NCBI RefSeq assembly: GCF_003194385.1
Contig: NZ_LAPT01000001.1
Coordinates: forward strand, 54,117 to 118,116
DNA from: Pokkaliibacter plantistimulans
GTDB lineage: Bacteria > Pseudomonadota > Gammaproteobacteria > Pseudomonadales > Balneatricaceae
Length of the DNA: 64,000 bases
Reading direction: 5' to 3'
In this document: positions 49,089 to 57,842 of the stretch, one piece after another
Position numbering within the stretch: position 1 is the first letter of the stretch
Layout: each line of letters opens with the position of its first letter
The notes under the pieces: generated by a model
What the model was told of the DNA's origin: nothing
Databases searched by the model: none
What the model saw: the letters and a program-made list of their open reading frames with translations, nothing else
Made by a program: the position numbers and the translations under genes

Positions 49089-49229
49089 TATCTGATCAGC
49101 AGCGTGATGGATTGTAGTTAGTCAGCTGAATGATCCCTCTGATATGAACTGCTGATTGTGAGTCAGAGAATCTGTCTCCAGGCAAATTAGTATTCGTTCT
49201 TACTCACTAAAGTGTCTTATTGAATACTC

Positions 49230-50009
49230 ATGAAAATTGTCGATTCCCATTGTCACCTGAACATGTTGAAGCCAGAGCAGGCTGATGGCCTGAACTACAT
49301 ACTGCGTGCAGCCAGAGAGCGTGGTGTCGCAGAGTTTTTATGTATAGGCGTCGATCTGGATAAGTGGCAAGAGGTACGTGAAATCGCTGAACAGCATGAC
49401 GATGTTTACGCTACCGTCGGGATCCATCCATTGCACCCGGTAGACTCGTTACCATCTGAAGAAGCATTGATGACCCTGGCCGATCACCCAAAGGTATTGG
49501 CGATAGGCGAGGCCGGGCTCGACTATTTCTATACGGACAGTGATGAGCAGCGTGAAGCCCAAAAGCAGGTCTTCGGTCTGCAATTGCGTGTGGCCAGTAA
49601 GTTGAATCTGCCTATCGTGGTTCATACTCGAGAAGCCAGAGAGGATACTCTGGAGCTGATTCGTGCCTATGGTTCAACGCAGTCAGCGGGTGTGCTGCAT
49701 TGCTTTACCGAGAACTGGGAAATGGCCAAAGCTGCACTGGATCTCGGATACTACATTTCATTCTCTGGCATCCTTACCTTCCGTAATGCAGACAGCTTGC
49801 GTGAAGTCGCGCGTAAGGTGCCACTGGATCGCGTATTGGTAGAGACAGACTCCCCATATCTGGCACCGGTCCCGTATCGTGGAAAAACCAATGAGCCACA
49901 ATACGTTGTTGAAGTGGCGCAGTGCCTGGCTGACCTTCATCAGTTGCCTTTGGCCAGAATGGCTGAGCTCACAACTACGAACTATAAAGCGTTGTTTCAT
50001 CGCGCTTAA
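49230..50009 (+). CDS. TatD-family deoxyribonuclease
   Basis: Metal-dependent hydrolase of the TatD/YcfH group. The 259-aa TIM-barrel protein has the metal ligands DSHCHLNML, GIHPLHP, IGEAGLDYFYTDS, IVVHTREAREDTL, HCFTENWEMA and VETDSPYLAP. The E. coli homologue YcfH also follows holB. It lies 141 nt after pilZ. Confidence 0.93.
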   Translation: MKIVDSHCHLNMLKPEQADGLNYILRAARERGVAEFLCIGVDLDKWQEVREIAEQHDDVYATVGIHPLHPVDSLPSEEALMTLADHPKVLAIGEAGLDYFYTDSDEQREAQKQVFGLQLRVASKLNLPIVVHTREAREDTLELIRAYGSTQSAGVLHCFTENWEMAKAALDLGYYISFSGILTFRNADSLREVARKVPLDRVLVETDSPYLAPVPYRGKTNEPQYVVEVAQCLADLHQLPLARMAELTTTNYKALFHRA

Positions 50010-50025
50010 CCGGTGAGGAGCGTAT

Positions 50026-50565
50026 ATGGCTATTGATCTGGCACTTCTGCAGCAGCATGCGACAGCTGATGGCCTTCCTCCGGTGGAAGAATGGCATCCT
50101 GATTTTTGTGCTGATATGGATCTGGTCATACGCGCTGATGGTACCTGGGTGCATGAGGGAGGAGAGTTCAGGCGTCCAGCGTTGATGAAGCTATTCTCCC
50201 GTATCCTTCGCCTGGATGATGATGGCTGCTATTACCTGGTTACACCGGTAGAGAAAGTACGTATTCAGGTAGAAGACGCGCCTTTTGTTATTTTGGCAGC
50301 CGAGGTACGTGATGACAGTGTGGTGATGGTCACTAACTGTGAAGAGGTGATCACACTTGGACGTGAGCATCCAATACGTGTAAGGGCTGCTCATGGCAAC
50401 GCTAGCGAAATTCCTTATGTGCTGGTGCGCAAAAATCTCTGGGCGAGGCTTCATCGCAACGTTTTTTACCAGCTGGTTGAGTTGGCTGAGCAGCGTACCG
50501 AACAAAATGTCGAGGGAATGTGGCTGCAGAGTCAGGGTGAATGGTTTTGCCTTGGCACTATCTAA
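50026..50565 (+). CDS. DUF1285 family protein
   Basis: The 179-aa protein of unknown function has the DUF1285 pattern: WHPDFCADMDLVIRADGTWVHEGGEFRRPALMKLFSRILR early, then YYLVTPVEKVRIQVEDAPF, and YVLVRKNLWARLHRNVFYQLVELA near the end. It has no signal peptide or membrane segment. It follows tatD by 16 nt and ends the cluster, with a strong hairpin downstream. Confidence 0.85.
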   Translation: MAIDLALLQQHATADGLPPVEEWHPDFCADMDLVIRADGTWVHEGGEFRRPALMKLFSRILRLDDDGCYYLVTPVEKVRIQVEDAPFVILAAEVRDDSVVMVTNCEEVITLGREHPIRVRAAHGNASEIPYVLVRKNLWARLHRNVFYQLVELAEQRTEQNVEGMWLQSQGEWFCLGTI

Positions 50566-50642
50566 CTGAAATTGTCTATTGCTGTTCCAGCTACCACAGT
50601 CTTTTCTTTTGTCGAAAATACTCTCTTAAAAGGACGCATAGT

Positions 50643-50673
50643 GCCAGTCAGTTAAGGCAACTGACTGGCTTTT
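50643..50673 (+). terminator. Terminator after the DUF1285 gene
   Basis: GCCAGTCAGTT (50643-50653) pairs perfectly with AACTGACTGGC (50659-50669), loop AAGGC, then TTTTCCTTATTT. It abuts the end of an IS4-type transposase remnant, so it may have arrived with that element. Confidence 0.85.
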
Positions 50674-50675
50674 CC

Positions 50676-51192
50676 TTATTTAAGGGTGTAGCGGTAAGGG
50701 CACCGCTTCACCTCTCGCGGATGGATTCGCTCACGCCTCAGTGGCAGGACTAAGGCGGGTGCCAATCGGTCAGGGCCTTGATAGCCGGAGGAACCTTGTC
50801 CGGGGACGCCGTTGGCTTGGTTGAAGCTAATCTGGCAGGGGGGCATGGCGCTGTCTGGAAGCGTGGCAGGTTTTACGCCAGCAGCGTGCCTCACAATTCT
50901 TGCCAGACCATGTCCGGCTTTTTGCTCCTCAGGGTCAGTCGACTTCCCAGCATGTACTGCTTCATTTCCCGGTAACCCAGCTTGATCTCCCAGCGATGAG
51001 TATGAAGGTGAACGATGTCGTCGGATGGATAACGCATCGGTCGATCATCGATGTCAGCACTTGACGCAACTGACCATTGACTAGGTGAGCAATCAGGTAT
51101 TTCGGAGTCTCGGGTACCGTTGCGGGGCTTGTGGCGAGACAGGCAGCGTCACCAGGCAGCTGCGGTGACTGAAACGGCGGATCCGCCAATAC
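50676..51192 (-). pseudogene. IS4-family transposase remnant (C-terminal part)
   Basis: Translating leftward gives AHLVNGQLRQVLTSMIDR, then in another frame HRWEIKLGYREMKQYML and GSRLTLRSKKPDMVWQEL, the Y-(2)-R-(3)-E-(6)-K transposase signature of IS4. It is followed by in-frame stops, then RRERIHPREVKRCPYRYTLK, ending at 50676. The N-terminal two thirds are missing. Frameshifts and stops show it is dead. Confidence 0.85.
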
Positions 51193-51524
51193 CGCTCCTC
51201 CCCTGGGGACCGTCAGGATGCTGCAATATTGTCAATACTGTGGGGAGTAGATGAAGAGAGGGGGCGTGAATACATCAGGAATCAGGAGAAAGAGGATGGG
51301 CATCGTGACCAGTTGAAATTCGGGATGATGTAGCGCCTTGGGCGCAACGGATAGCCCTTTTAGGGCGCCCCCCCAATGAGCCTCCGGCTTTGCCGGAGGT
51401 TATTTATCTTATACCGTTATCTTCTTGAGCTTTTTAAAACCCATTAGCCAAGTTAATCAAGCATCAGGGGCTAAGTTTTGTTCGATATGACGATGGAGGT
51501 GCGGGGTTCTGCCGGCTTCCAGAA
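51193..51524. other. Gene-free stretch beside the IS4 remnant
   Basis: About 330 bp without a credible gene. It contains an 8-bp G/C-rich stem CCTCCGGC / GCCGGAGG with a TTT loop (51381-51399) followed by TTATTTATCTTAT, which looks like an intrinsic terminator on the + strand with no gene before it. It may be leftover IS flank. Confidence 0.4.
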
Positions 51525-51559
51525 CAAAGCCGCTATGCTGCGAATCTACGCAGCATAGC
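51525..51559 (-). terminator. Stem-loop ending the leftward thioesterase transcript
   Basis: GCTATGCTGCG (reverse strand, 51559-51549) pairs with CGCAGCATAGC (51542-51532) across a 6-nt loop, followed by GGCTTTGTT. It lies 14 nt beyond the thioesterase stop. Confidence 0.7.
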
Positions 51560-51572
51560 ATCTATGATGAGG

Positions 51573-52067
51573 TCAGGCCTGAGTCTGAGATTCCTGCTTG
51601 ATACTTGCGTAACGCTCATCCAGTTCGCGACGTAATTGCTTGCGCAGCTTGGCTGCTTCAAAGCGTTGTTTCTCTTCCTCGGTGGTGGGGATGAAAGGCG
51701 GGACAGCGACCGGTTTACGTTCATCATCTACTGCAACCATGGTGAAGTAGCAGCTGTTGGTATGGCGTACCAGTTTCTCACGAATGTTCTCGGTGACGAC
51801 TTTGATACCGATCTCCATCGAGGTATTACCGGTAAAGTTGACGGCGGCCAGAAAGGTTACCAGCTCACCTACATGAATAGGCTGACGAAACATCACCTGA
51901 TCGACAGACAGTGTGACCACGTAACGTCCGGCATAGCGGCTGGCGCAGGCGTAAGCGACTTCATCGAGGTATTTGAGAATGGTGCCCCCGTGAACATTGC
52001 CGGAAAAATTGGCCATATCCGGAGTCATCAGTACGGTCATGGTGAGCTGATGATTACTAAAATCCAT
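51573..52067 (-). CDS. Acyl-CoA thioesterase (hotdog fold, YciA/BACH-like)
   Basis: Hydrolyses acyl-CoA esters. The 164-aa protein has the hotdog core MTPDMANFSGNVHGGTILKYLDEVAYACASRYAG, with the catalytic Asn/Asp region, VDQVMFRQPIHVGELVTFLAAVNFTGNTSMEIGI, and a charged helical tail rich in Glu, Lys and Arg. It heads no operon; it lies 63 nt after the flavin reductase gene in the same direction. Confidence 0.88.
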   Translation of the reverse strand: MDFSNHQLTMTVLMTPDMANFSGNVHGGTILKYLDEVAYACASRYAGRYVVTLSVDQVMFRQPIHVGELVTFLAAVNFTGNTSMEIGIKVVTENIREKLVRHTNSCYFTMVAVDDERKPVAVPPFIPTTEEEKQRFEAAKLRKQLRRELDERYASIKQESQTQA

Positions 52068-52130
52068 GGAGGTCCTCTCTCTATGCGGATGCTCTCAGGC
52101 AGGTGCACTGAAGTTAAACACGGTGATAAG

Positions 52131-52760
52131 TCAGTCTATGCCGGTGCCATCTGGTGTGGCTTTGGGGCGAGGCATGCTGAAGCAATCTTCCAGCACACCG
52201 TAATCCAGATAACCCAGACGGGTCAAAGGCTTCAGCTTGGCGATATCCACTTTGCCATCAGTGAGAATGGCATCATCCAGATAAACTGCGACAACTCTGC
52301 CCAGTACCATAAAGTGCTGTGGCTCACTGCCATCCAGAGTGGGTACAGGAATTGTCTGCAGATACTGGCATTCCAGTGCAGCCGGAGACTCGGCCACGCG
52401 TGGCACCTTAACATGCAGAGAGGGGGCCGCGGTCAGGCCTGCCAGCTGCATTTCGTCCACCCCGTGGTTGACTGGTACTGACGTCTTCACTACCGCCTCG
52501 CGCAAATCGTAGGTCGCAAGGTTACAGACGAATTCGCCGGTGGCTTCAATGTTATTCAGGCTGTCCTTACGCCCGGCGCTGGCAAACATCACTATATTGG
52601 GGTCGTAGCCCACCATGTTGAAGGCGCTGTAGGGGGCAAGGTTGACATGACCCTCCCGACTTAACGATGAAATCCAGCCTATGGGACGGGGAACCACTAA
52701 TGCTTTGAAGGGATCATGACGTAGCGGACCACGTCCGTTGACGAGGGTTTCGAAATGCAC
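52131..52760 (-). CDS. Flavin reductase-like domain protein
   Basis: FMN-binding split-barrel protein of the flavin reductase family. The 209-aa protein has ALVVPRPIGWISSLSREGHVNLAPYSAFNMVGYDPNIVMF (FMN site), EFVCNLATYDLREAVV and HFMVLGRVVAVYLDD. Such proteins act as reductases for monooxygenases or as orphan enzymes; the partner is not evident here. It precedes the thioesterase gene. Confidence 0.85.
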   Translation of the reverse strand: MHFETLVNGRGPLRHDPFKALVVPRPIGWISSLSREGHVNLAPYSAFNMVGYDPNIVMFASAGRKDSLNNIEATGEFVCNLATYDLREAVVKTSVPVNHGVDEMQLAGLTAAPSLHVKVPRVAESPAALECQYLQTIPVPTLDGSEPQHFMVLGRVVAVYLDDAILTDGKVDIAKLKPLTRLGYLDYGVLEDCFSMPRPKATPDGTGID

Positions 52761-52811
52761 AATGACGTCCTTATTGCTATTAGGGGCGGTTAATCAGGTG
52801 ATAGCAGTACA

Positions 52812-53138
52812 TCAGCCTCCGGCAAGTTTAACCTTGAACCCCTTGCTCTCCAGTACTTGCTGGATGACAGTGCGTTGATCACCCTGAATTTCAATCACAC
52901 CATCTTTCAATGTGCCACCTGTTCCGCAGCGTTTCTTTAGCTCGGCGGCCAGTAGTTTCAGGGCTGCATCATCAAGGTCAAAGCCGTCGACAGTGGTGAC
53001 GCCTTTACCGTTGCGTCCCTTGGTTTCTCGCCGAATGCGGACGATACCGTCTCCTTTGGGGCGGGCAGCAGGCGCTTTGTCCTCTTTGATTCGGCCATGT
53101 TCAGTAGAGTAAACCAACGTAGTGTCGCGGCGAGACAT
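52812..53138 (-). CDS. yciH: SUI1/eIF1-like translation factor YciH
   Basis: Bacterial homologue of eukaryotic initiation factor 1. The 108-aa protein has VRIRRETKGRNGKGVTTVDGF, AAELKKRCGTGGTLKDGVIEIQGDQ and the end GFKVKLAGG, the SUI1 core. The N-terminal 30 residues are a basic variable tail (MSRRDTTLVYSTEHGRIK). In bacteria it may affect start-site choice under stress. Confidence 0.93.
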   Translation of the reverse strand: MSRRDTTLVYSTEHGRIKEDKAPAARPKGDGIVRIRRETKGRNGKGVTTVDGFDLDDAALKLLAAELKKRCGTGGTLKDGVIEIQGDQRTVIQQVLESKGFKVKLAGG

Positions 53139-53222
53139 GATGTCCTCTTGGATGCCTGGGTATGTTTATCAGGCATGGTAACCTTGATTGTGTCGGAGGA
53201 GAAACCTTTGGACGTGAAGGAG

Positions 53223-53966
53223 TTAACTTGCAACGGATAGCACGGGCTGATCATGGTGCCCCAGCTCAATGGCATCCAGGACCCATGTCATCCAGGGCTG
53301 GCTATGGCTGATCAGTGCCTGATGCCAGTTGATATTCAGGAACAGGTCACCCTGACGTGGCCAGAGGACATAGGTGTGTACTCGTTCCTGCCAGTGAAAT
53401 GACAACGCAGCCGCATGCAGGTAAGTGCGCTCAACCGGTGTCTGGAGCAGCGGAGCCGGGACGTTCTTAGGGTAATACAGCGTATCGCCCAGAATCGGGG
53501 AGCCGAGGCTCTTCATAGCCACACGCAGCTGATGTGTTTTACCTGTATGAGGGTAAAGGAAAAAAGCACGTAATCCGGCTCGAATGCTGGCACTGGTAAA
53601 TTGGGTGATGGCAGGGTTGGTCATGGACGAAGACAGCTTCCAGCTGCCGCGACGGCCTTTTTCCATGTCTCCTTTAATCCAGCCTTGCTTCTTATTTGGG
53701 CGCTTATCGGCTAGTGCTACATAGAGCTTACGAACCAAATGGTTCTCAAACTGTGCTCCGATATGGCGTGTAAAGGCGAGGGTTTTACCGAAGATGATCA
53801 GCCCGGAAGTCACTTTGTCGAGGCGGTGTACCGGGTATAACTCTGGGAGCTGTAGATCGGCCTTCAACTGAGCAGCCAAACCTGTCTCACTTTCACTGTG
53901 GAAACTGACGCCAGGAAATTTGTTGATCAATAAAAAATCGTTAGTATCTATGAGTACTTCGTACAT
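53223..53966 (-). CDS. RluA-family pseudouridine synthase
   Basis: Makes pseudouridine in RNA; the target is unknown. From ATG 53966 (GGAG 7 nt upstream) the protein is 247 aa. It has YPVHRLDKVTSGLIIFGKT with the catalytic Asp, NHLVRKLYVALADKRPNKKQGW, YPHTGKTHQLRVAMKSLGSPILGD and ERTYLHAAALSFHW. It lacks an S4 domain and resembles the TIGR01621/RluA-like short group. Confidence 0.88.
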   Translation of the reverse strand: MYEVLIDTNDFLLINKFPGVSFHSESETGLAAQLKADLQLPELYPVHRLDKVTSGLIIFGKTLAFTRHIGAQFENHLVRKLYVALADKRPNKKQGWIKGDMEKGRRGSWKLSSSMTNPAITQFTSASIRAGLRAFFLYPHTGKTHQLRVAMKSLGSPILGDTLYYPKNVPAPLLQTPVERTYLHAAALSFHWQERVHTYVLWPRQGDLFLNINWHQALISHSQPWMTWVLDAIELGHHDQPVLSVAS

Positions 53967-54130
53967 AGGGATCTCCAGCAAGCACTAAAGATTAGCAGAC
54001 TGATTTGGTGCTCCCAAAGCTTCTGTGTTCTGGATGGCGCTGAAAGTGGCTAATCCTTCGTGAGGGGATGGGTGTCGTCTTTGGTAGACGATGTTATGGT
54101 TAGGGTCTTTCACGGAAGTTGGAATAAAGC

Positions 54131-55342
54131 ATGGGCGGGGCCTATAACGTATTGATTGCGCGCCAACCTATTTTCGACGCAAAGTTGAGAATCTGTGGCT
54201 ATGAACTGTTGTTCAGAAGTCAGCAGGATCAGCATCAGGCACTGTTTGATGATCCTGACGGTGCTACCCGTGACGTTATCATCAATAACTTCATGGCCAT
54301 TTGGGATACCGGCTCGAAGAACAGGGTATTTCTCCCTGCCTATATCAATCTTGGCCGTCAGTTTATTCTTTCCCACCAGATTCCTGACTTGCCGCGTGAT
54401 CAGGTAGTTCTTGAAGTCCTCGAGAATGCAGGCTTCGATCAGCTACTGTTTGACGCACTGGTGCTACTGAAAAAAGACGGATACACCCTGGCGCTGGATG
54501 ATTTTGTCTATACACCTTCCAAAAAGCCTTTTGTACAGCTGGCTGACATTATCAAACTGGATGTGCTCGCTTTGGGTATTGAAGAAGTTGGGCGACAGAT
54601 CGAGCTGCTGAAGCCGTTCGGGAAGCGCATCCTGGCGGAGAAAGTGGAAACAGCTGATGAGCTGGAGCAGTGCAAGGTACTGGGTTGTCATTTATTTCAG
54701 GGCTATTTTCTCAGTCGCCCAACATTAACCAAAGGTAAGCGAATTCCTGCCAGTGCATCAGTCCTGCTGCGGACGCTGGATGCCCTTTCAAAAGGGGCTG
54801 GATCGGCAGAGATTGAACAGATCATTCGTATGGATCCAGGGTTAACCTATAAGTTGCTGCGGCTCATCAACTCTGCTCAGTTTGCCTTTGTACGCGAAAT
54901 CACCACAGTCCGCGAAACGGTCAACCTGTTAGGGCGGATCGCCATGAAGAAATGGCTGACGATGTTGTTGACGGTCTGTAATGAGCAATGCATCTCAGAA
55001 CAGATTGTCTTGGCCCTGACGCGTGCGCGAATGTGTGAGCTGTTGGCAGAGCAGAAAGGAGAAGACACCGCAGATGCCTTTATTCTGGGCATTCTGAGCA
55101 GTCTTGAAATGCTCTACGGTGTGTCGATAAGCCAGATTCTGCAAGATCTGCCGCTGGATGAACGTCTGGCAAAAGGGATGAAAGGCGTGGGTGCTCTGGG
55201 GGAGCTGCTTCTGATTACCCGAGCTTATGAGCGGGAACAATGGAACATGGTCGAACGGCTGGCTAAAGCGCCCTACGATCCGGGTGTTGCGTACATGGAG
55301 AGTGTTGGTTGGGCTGGCAAAATGGCTGCTGGCCTCGCTTAG
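54131..55342 (+). CDS. EAL-HDOD signalling protein (YuxH type)
   Basis: The 403-aa protein joins an N-terminal EAL-like fold (about 1-200) with an HDOD domain (about 205-395). RQPIFDAKLRICGYELLFRS begins the EAL part. The catalytic Glu-Ala-Leu is replaced (YELLFR), and only parts of the metal ligands remain (LDDFVYTPSKKP, KVETADELEQCKVLGCHLFQGYFLSRP), so phosphodiesterase activity is doubtful. The HDOD part has MDPGLTYKLLRLINSAQF and RETVNLLGRIAMKKWL. It is likely a protein-protein signalling module. It is monocistronic. Confidence 0.9.
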   Translation: MGGAYNVLIARQPIFDAKLRICGYELLFRSQQDQHQALFDDPDGATRDVIINNFMAIWDTGSKNRVFLPAYINLGRQFILSHQIPDLPRDQVVLEVLENAGFDQLLFDALVLLKKDGYTLALDDFVYTPSKKPFVQLADIIKLDVLALGIEEVGRQIELLKPFGKRILAEKVETADELEQCKVLGCHLFQGYFLSRPTLTKGKRIPASASVLLRTLDALSKGAGSAEIEQIIRMDPGLTYKLLRLINSAQFAFVREITTVRETVNLLGRIAMKKWLTMLLTVCNEQCISEQIVLALTRARMCELLAEQKGEDTADAFILGILSSLEMLYGVSISQILQDLPLDERLAKGMKGVGALGELLLITRAYEREQWNMVERLAKAPYDPGVAYMESVGWAGKMAAGLA

Positions 55343-55419
55343 CTGTGCGTAATAGCACAGCATGTGTGTACTGCTGAACTATCTCACTCGCATTCGTCTT
55401 CTGGCTGAACCTGCATGAC

Positions 55420-55716
55420 TCAGAGCAGTTCAGCCGCCTCTTCTGCCAGGGTATTTGCCTGTCGGCTCGCATATTCGGTGCAAATTACACGCAACAACGA
55501 TGCAAAATTCTGTATCTCTCCTCGCCGTTGCAATACCTCCAGATAGAGGGTACTGACGAACTGAGGCGTGGATAACTGCTCGTGATGTGCTAACTGATCC
55601 AATAGTGTCCAAAACCGGCGCTCAAGGCGAAGACTTGTTACCTGCCCGTTTAGTCGTATCGATCTGCTTACAGGCTCATAGAGTGCTGGATCTGTGCTCG
55701 CATAAATATCACACAT
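55420..55716 (-). CDS. Ribbon-helix-helix domain protein
   Basis: A 98-aa putative DNA-binding protein from ATG 55716 (MCDIYAST). SRSIRLNGQVTSLRLERRFWTLLDQLAHHEQLSTPQFVSTLYLE matches the RHH_4 type, in which a beta strand and two helices bind DNA. Its target is unknown. It converges on the EAL-HDOD gene and lies next to a decayed IS4 element. The frame is open six codons upstream. Confidence 0.82.
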   Translation of the reverse strand: MCDIYASTDPALYEPVSRSIRLNGQVTSLRLERRFWTLLDQLAHHEQLSTPQFVSTLYLEVLQRRGEIQNFASLLRVICTEYASRQANTLAEEAAELL

Positions 55717-55789
55717 GCTGGGGCGCTCCCTCAATGCTCAGAGTGAAGTAGCTTAGCAGAACAACTGGGTAGGATCAGTGTTGAAGCAA

Positions 55790-56830
55790 CAATGTCTGGT
55801 CGTATTCTGTGGGCGAGTGTAAATGCCCTGTCTATGGACATCTTGACTGTCATTGGTCTCGAAGGTCGAGGACGGCGGTCTTCCGGGAACAAACTTGCCA
55901 TTCCCGCTTTCAGTTCCGAGATCCATGCCCCTGTTCTCGATACCGGCTGCGCTGCCACCATTCCGATCAACTGTGCCGCGATACTGATAGGCCGGTTTAA
56001 AACGGATCCGACTCGGCGGTCGATCATAGCTCACCGCCGCCTGGCTGGCTTCTCGCCGCACCACGTTATAGGCCAGCAACCATCCCTATGCCTTCTAATA
56101 AATCAGCTCGACCTTCTTGTAGTACAGCGTCACGGCACTGTACTGCCCTACCGGTAATGAAGTGAAGGCGGTTTTCCATCGGCTCTTGACCTCATAGCTT
56201 ACCGCTCGGACGGTCCAGGTTTATGGCAGCGCGAGTTGCGTTCGTGGGCCTGTGGGCGAGACCTTCATGCGCAGCAGGCGATCTTGCTCGCTGTAGCGCT
56301 CCAGTTCCTCGCCTTGCGCTCGTCGGAGATTAATCAGTGTCACCGCTCTCCTGGGATGCCCGCTGGTACAGGAAGTTGGTGTCCCAGAAGCCTTTGTCAA
56401 ACAGGGTTGTGGAGTGATTAAGTATGTGGGCTAAAACGTATCAGCCAGGAAGAGTTCACTGTGCCGAAAAGGGGCTGAGTGGCGCATCCAGATTGACATG
56501 CGAGTGCGCATTCATCAGTGCAACGAGCCGCAGCATCGGGAAAGGTGTCTGGCGGTTGGTTGAGCTGTTCCCGGAGCGGAAATGCTCACGCAGCGTTGGC
56601 GTATCGGGTGTCTGCAGCAAGGCCCTGTCGACGGCCAGTACCTGCAAACTGTGCCGGTCATCCTCGGGGCAACGTTACCGGTTCGTTCCTGAACGGCGCC
56701 ATACCCTGCACCAGCATCAGCAAGAGCATTGGGCAATCGGCGCCGCCGAAGGGCGGCCTGGCAGGAAAGGTGGAGGGCTGACTCGATGCACTCGACGGGG
56801 ATATGCTGGGTATAAGGTGCGGAAATCAGT
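55790..56830 (-). pseudogene. IS4-family transposase pseudogene, nearly full length
   Basis: Leftward fragments in changing frames are collinear with one IS4 transposase. They run HIPVECIESALHLS-type and RRRLPNALADAG (about 56810-56720), then VDRALLQTPDTPTLREHF, RQTPFPMLRLVALMNAHSH (56640-56480), GEELERYSEQDRLLRMKVSP (56330-56270), LLAYNVVRREASQAAVSY (56080-56020), and AAQLIGMVAAQPVSR, PRPSRPMTVKMS (about 55990-55830). Many frameshifts and stops make it non-functional. No clean terminal inverted repeats or target duplication were found. Confidence 0.85.
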
Positions 56831-57000
56831 GAATAGAGTGCCGCTCGTTCATGTCGAGCAAGCTTTGCTGAATAGGCGCAAGAGAATCCGGTATCCAGTG
56901 AAGAATACCGGATATTCTTAAGCCTCCGGGAAGGCGGTGAGCCTTAACAGGGTAGCATTATCCCATGGGGGGCTTCACAACAGTCAACTTGGCTCAGCTA

Positions 57001-57516
57001 TCAGAAATCTTCGGCCGCATGCTCGGCGATTCTTTCTTTGGCGTGCTCGTTTTCTTCAATGATGCGGTTCAGGTCCAGAAGGATGATCAGCTCGTCATTG
57101 TGATAGCTGACACCCTGAATGAATTTTGCACTTTCCTCAGTGCCCACGTTGGGTGTGCGTTCGATTTGAGACTGGCGCAGGTAAATGACTTCGGCTACGG
57201 CATCGACCACCATGCCAACGACCTGATCCTGGAACTCCATAACCACAATACGGGTGTTGCTGGTGGACTCTGTATTTGGCAAGCCAAAGAGCACGCGTGT
57301 ATCGACTACGGTGATGACGTTACCACGCAGATTGAGAATGCCCTGAATAAAGTAGGCAGACCCCGGTACGGGAGCAATTTCTGTGAAGGAGTAGGTCAGA
57401 ACTTCTTTGACCTGCATTACATCGACTGCGTAGGTTTCTTCAGCAAGGTTGAATGTGGCCCACTGCATCAGTGGATCATTATTTTCAGCCTGGCTTTTTG
57501 CTTCGTTCTTTGCCAT
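57001..57516 (-). CDS. cheW: Chemotaxis coupling protein CheW
   Basis: Links chemoreceptors to CheA. The 171-aa protein has a short polar N tail and the CheW fold: WATFNLAEETYAVDVMQVKEVL, PGSAYFIQGILNLRGNVITVVDTRVLFGL, and VGMVVDAVAEVIYL. The C tail is acidic. It stands alone, away from other che genes, though a larger flagellar/chemotaxis locus elsewhere is likely. Confidence 0.92.
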   Translation of the reverse strand: MAKNEAKSQAENNDPLMQWATFNLAEETYAVDVMQVKEVLTYSFTEIAPVPGSAYFIQGILNLRGNVITVVDTRVLFGLPNTESTSNTRIVVMEFQDQVVGMVVDAVAEVIYLRQSQIERTPNVGTEESAKFIQGVSYHNDELIILLDLNRIIEENEHAKERIAEHAAEDF

Positions 57517-57842
57517 TTCGTCAGCCCGGTCACACGTTGGTTTTCTTCACGGTAGCACAGCTTGGCAGCTTGTGCCTGTATGGTGGCGTCAGCCAGTGAC
57601 TTGTCGGCAGTATCCTGTGTCACTGTGTGCTGGATCAAAACCCTTGTATTTCATACAGATGAACCACTGGCTCTGCAGTATAATCCCTCCCACCTGGCCT
57701 GTTAACCGACTTTTGTACGCAAGTAATTGCGGGTAAGTGATAAACAGGTTTACGGCGGTAGAGATGAGCAATGAGTTATTGAAGTTTAATAGCCTTGATA
57801 TTGCCTGATGAAAAATGTGCAACTGCGAGAGGGCAGGTTACT
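57517..57842. other. Divergent region between cheW and the hydroxylase gene
   Basis: This 326-bp stretch holds a perfect TATAAT (57679-57684) on the + strand, a likely -10 box without a good -35. It would give a leader of about 150 nt for the hydroxylase. No convincing small gene is present. Confidence 0.45.

Noticed and set aside
56424..56921. A 165-codon rightward frame as a real gene
   Set aside because: It is antisense to the N-terminal half of the IS4 transposase pseudogene and shows no motif of its own.
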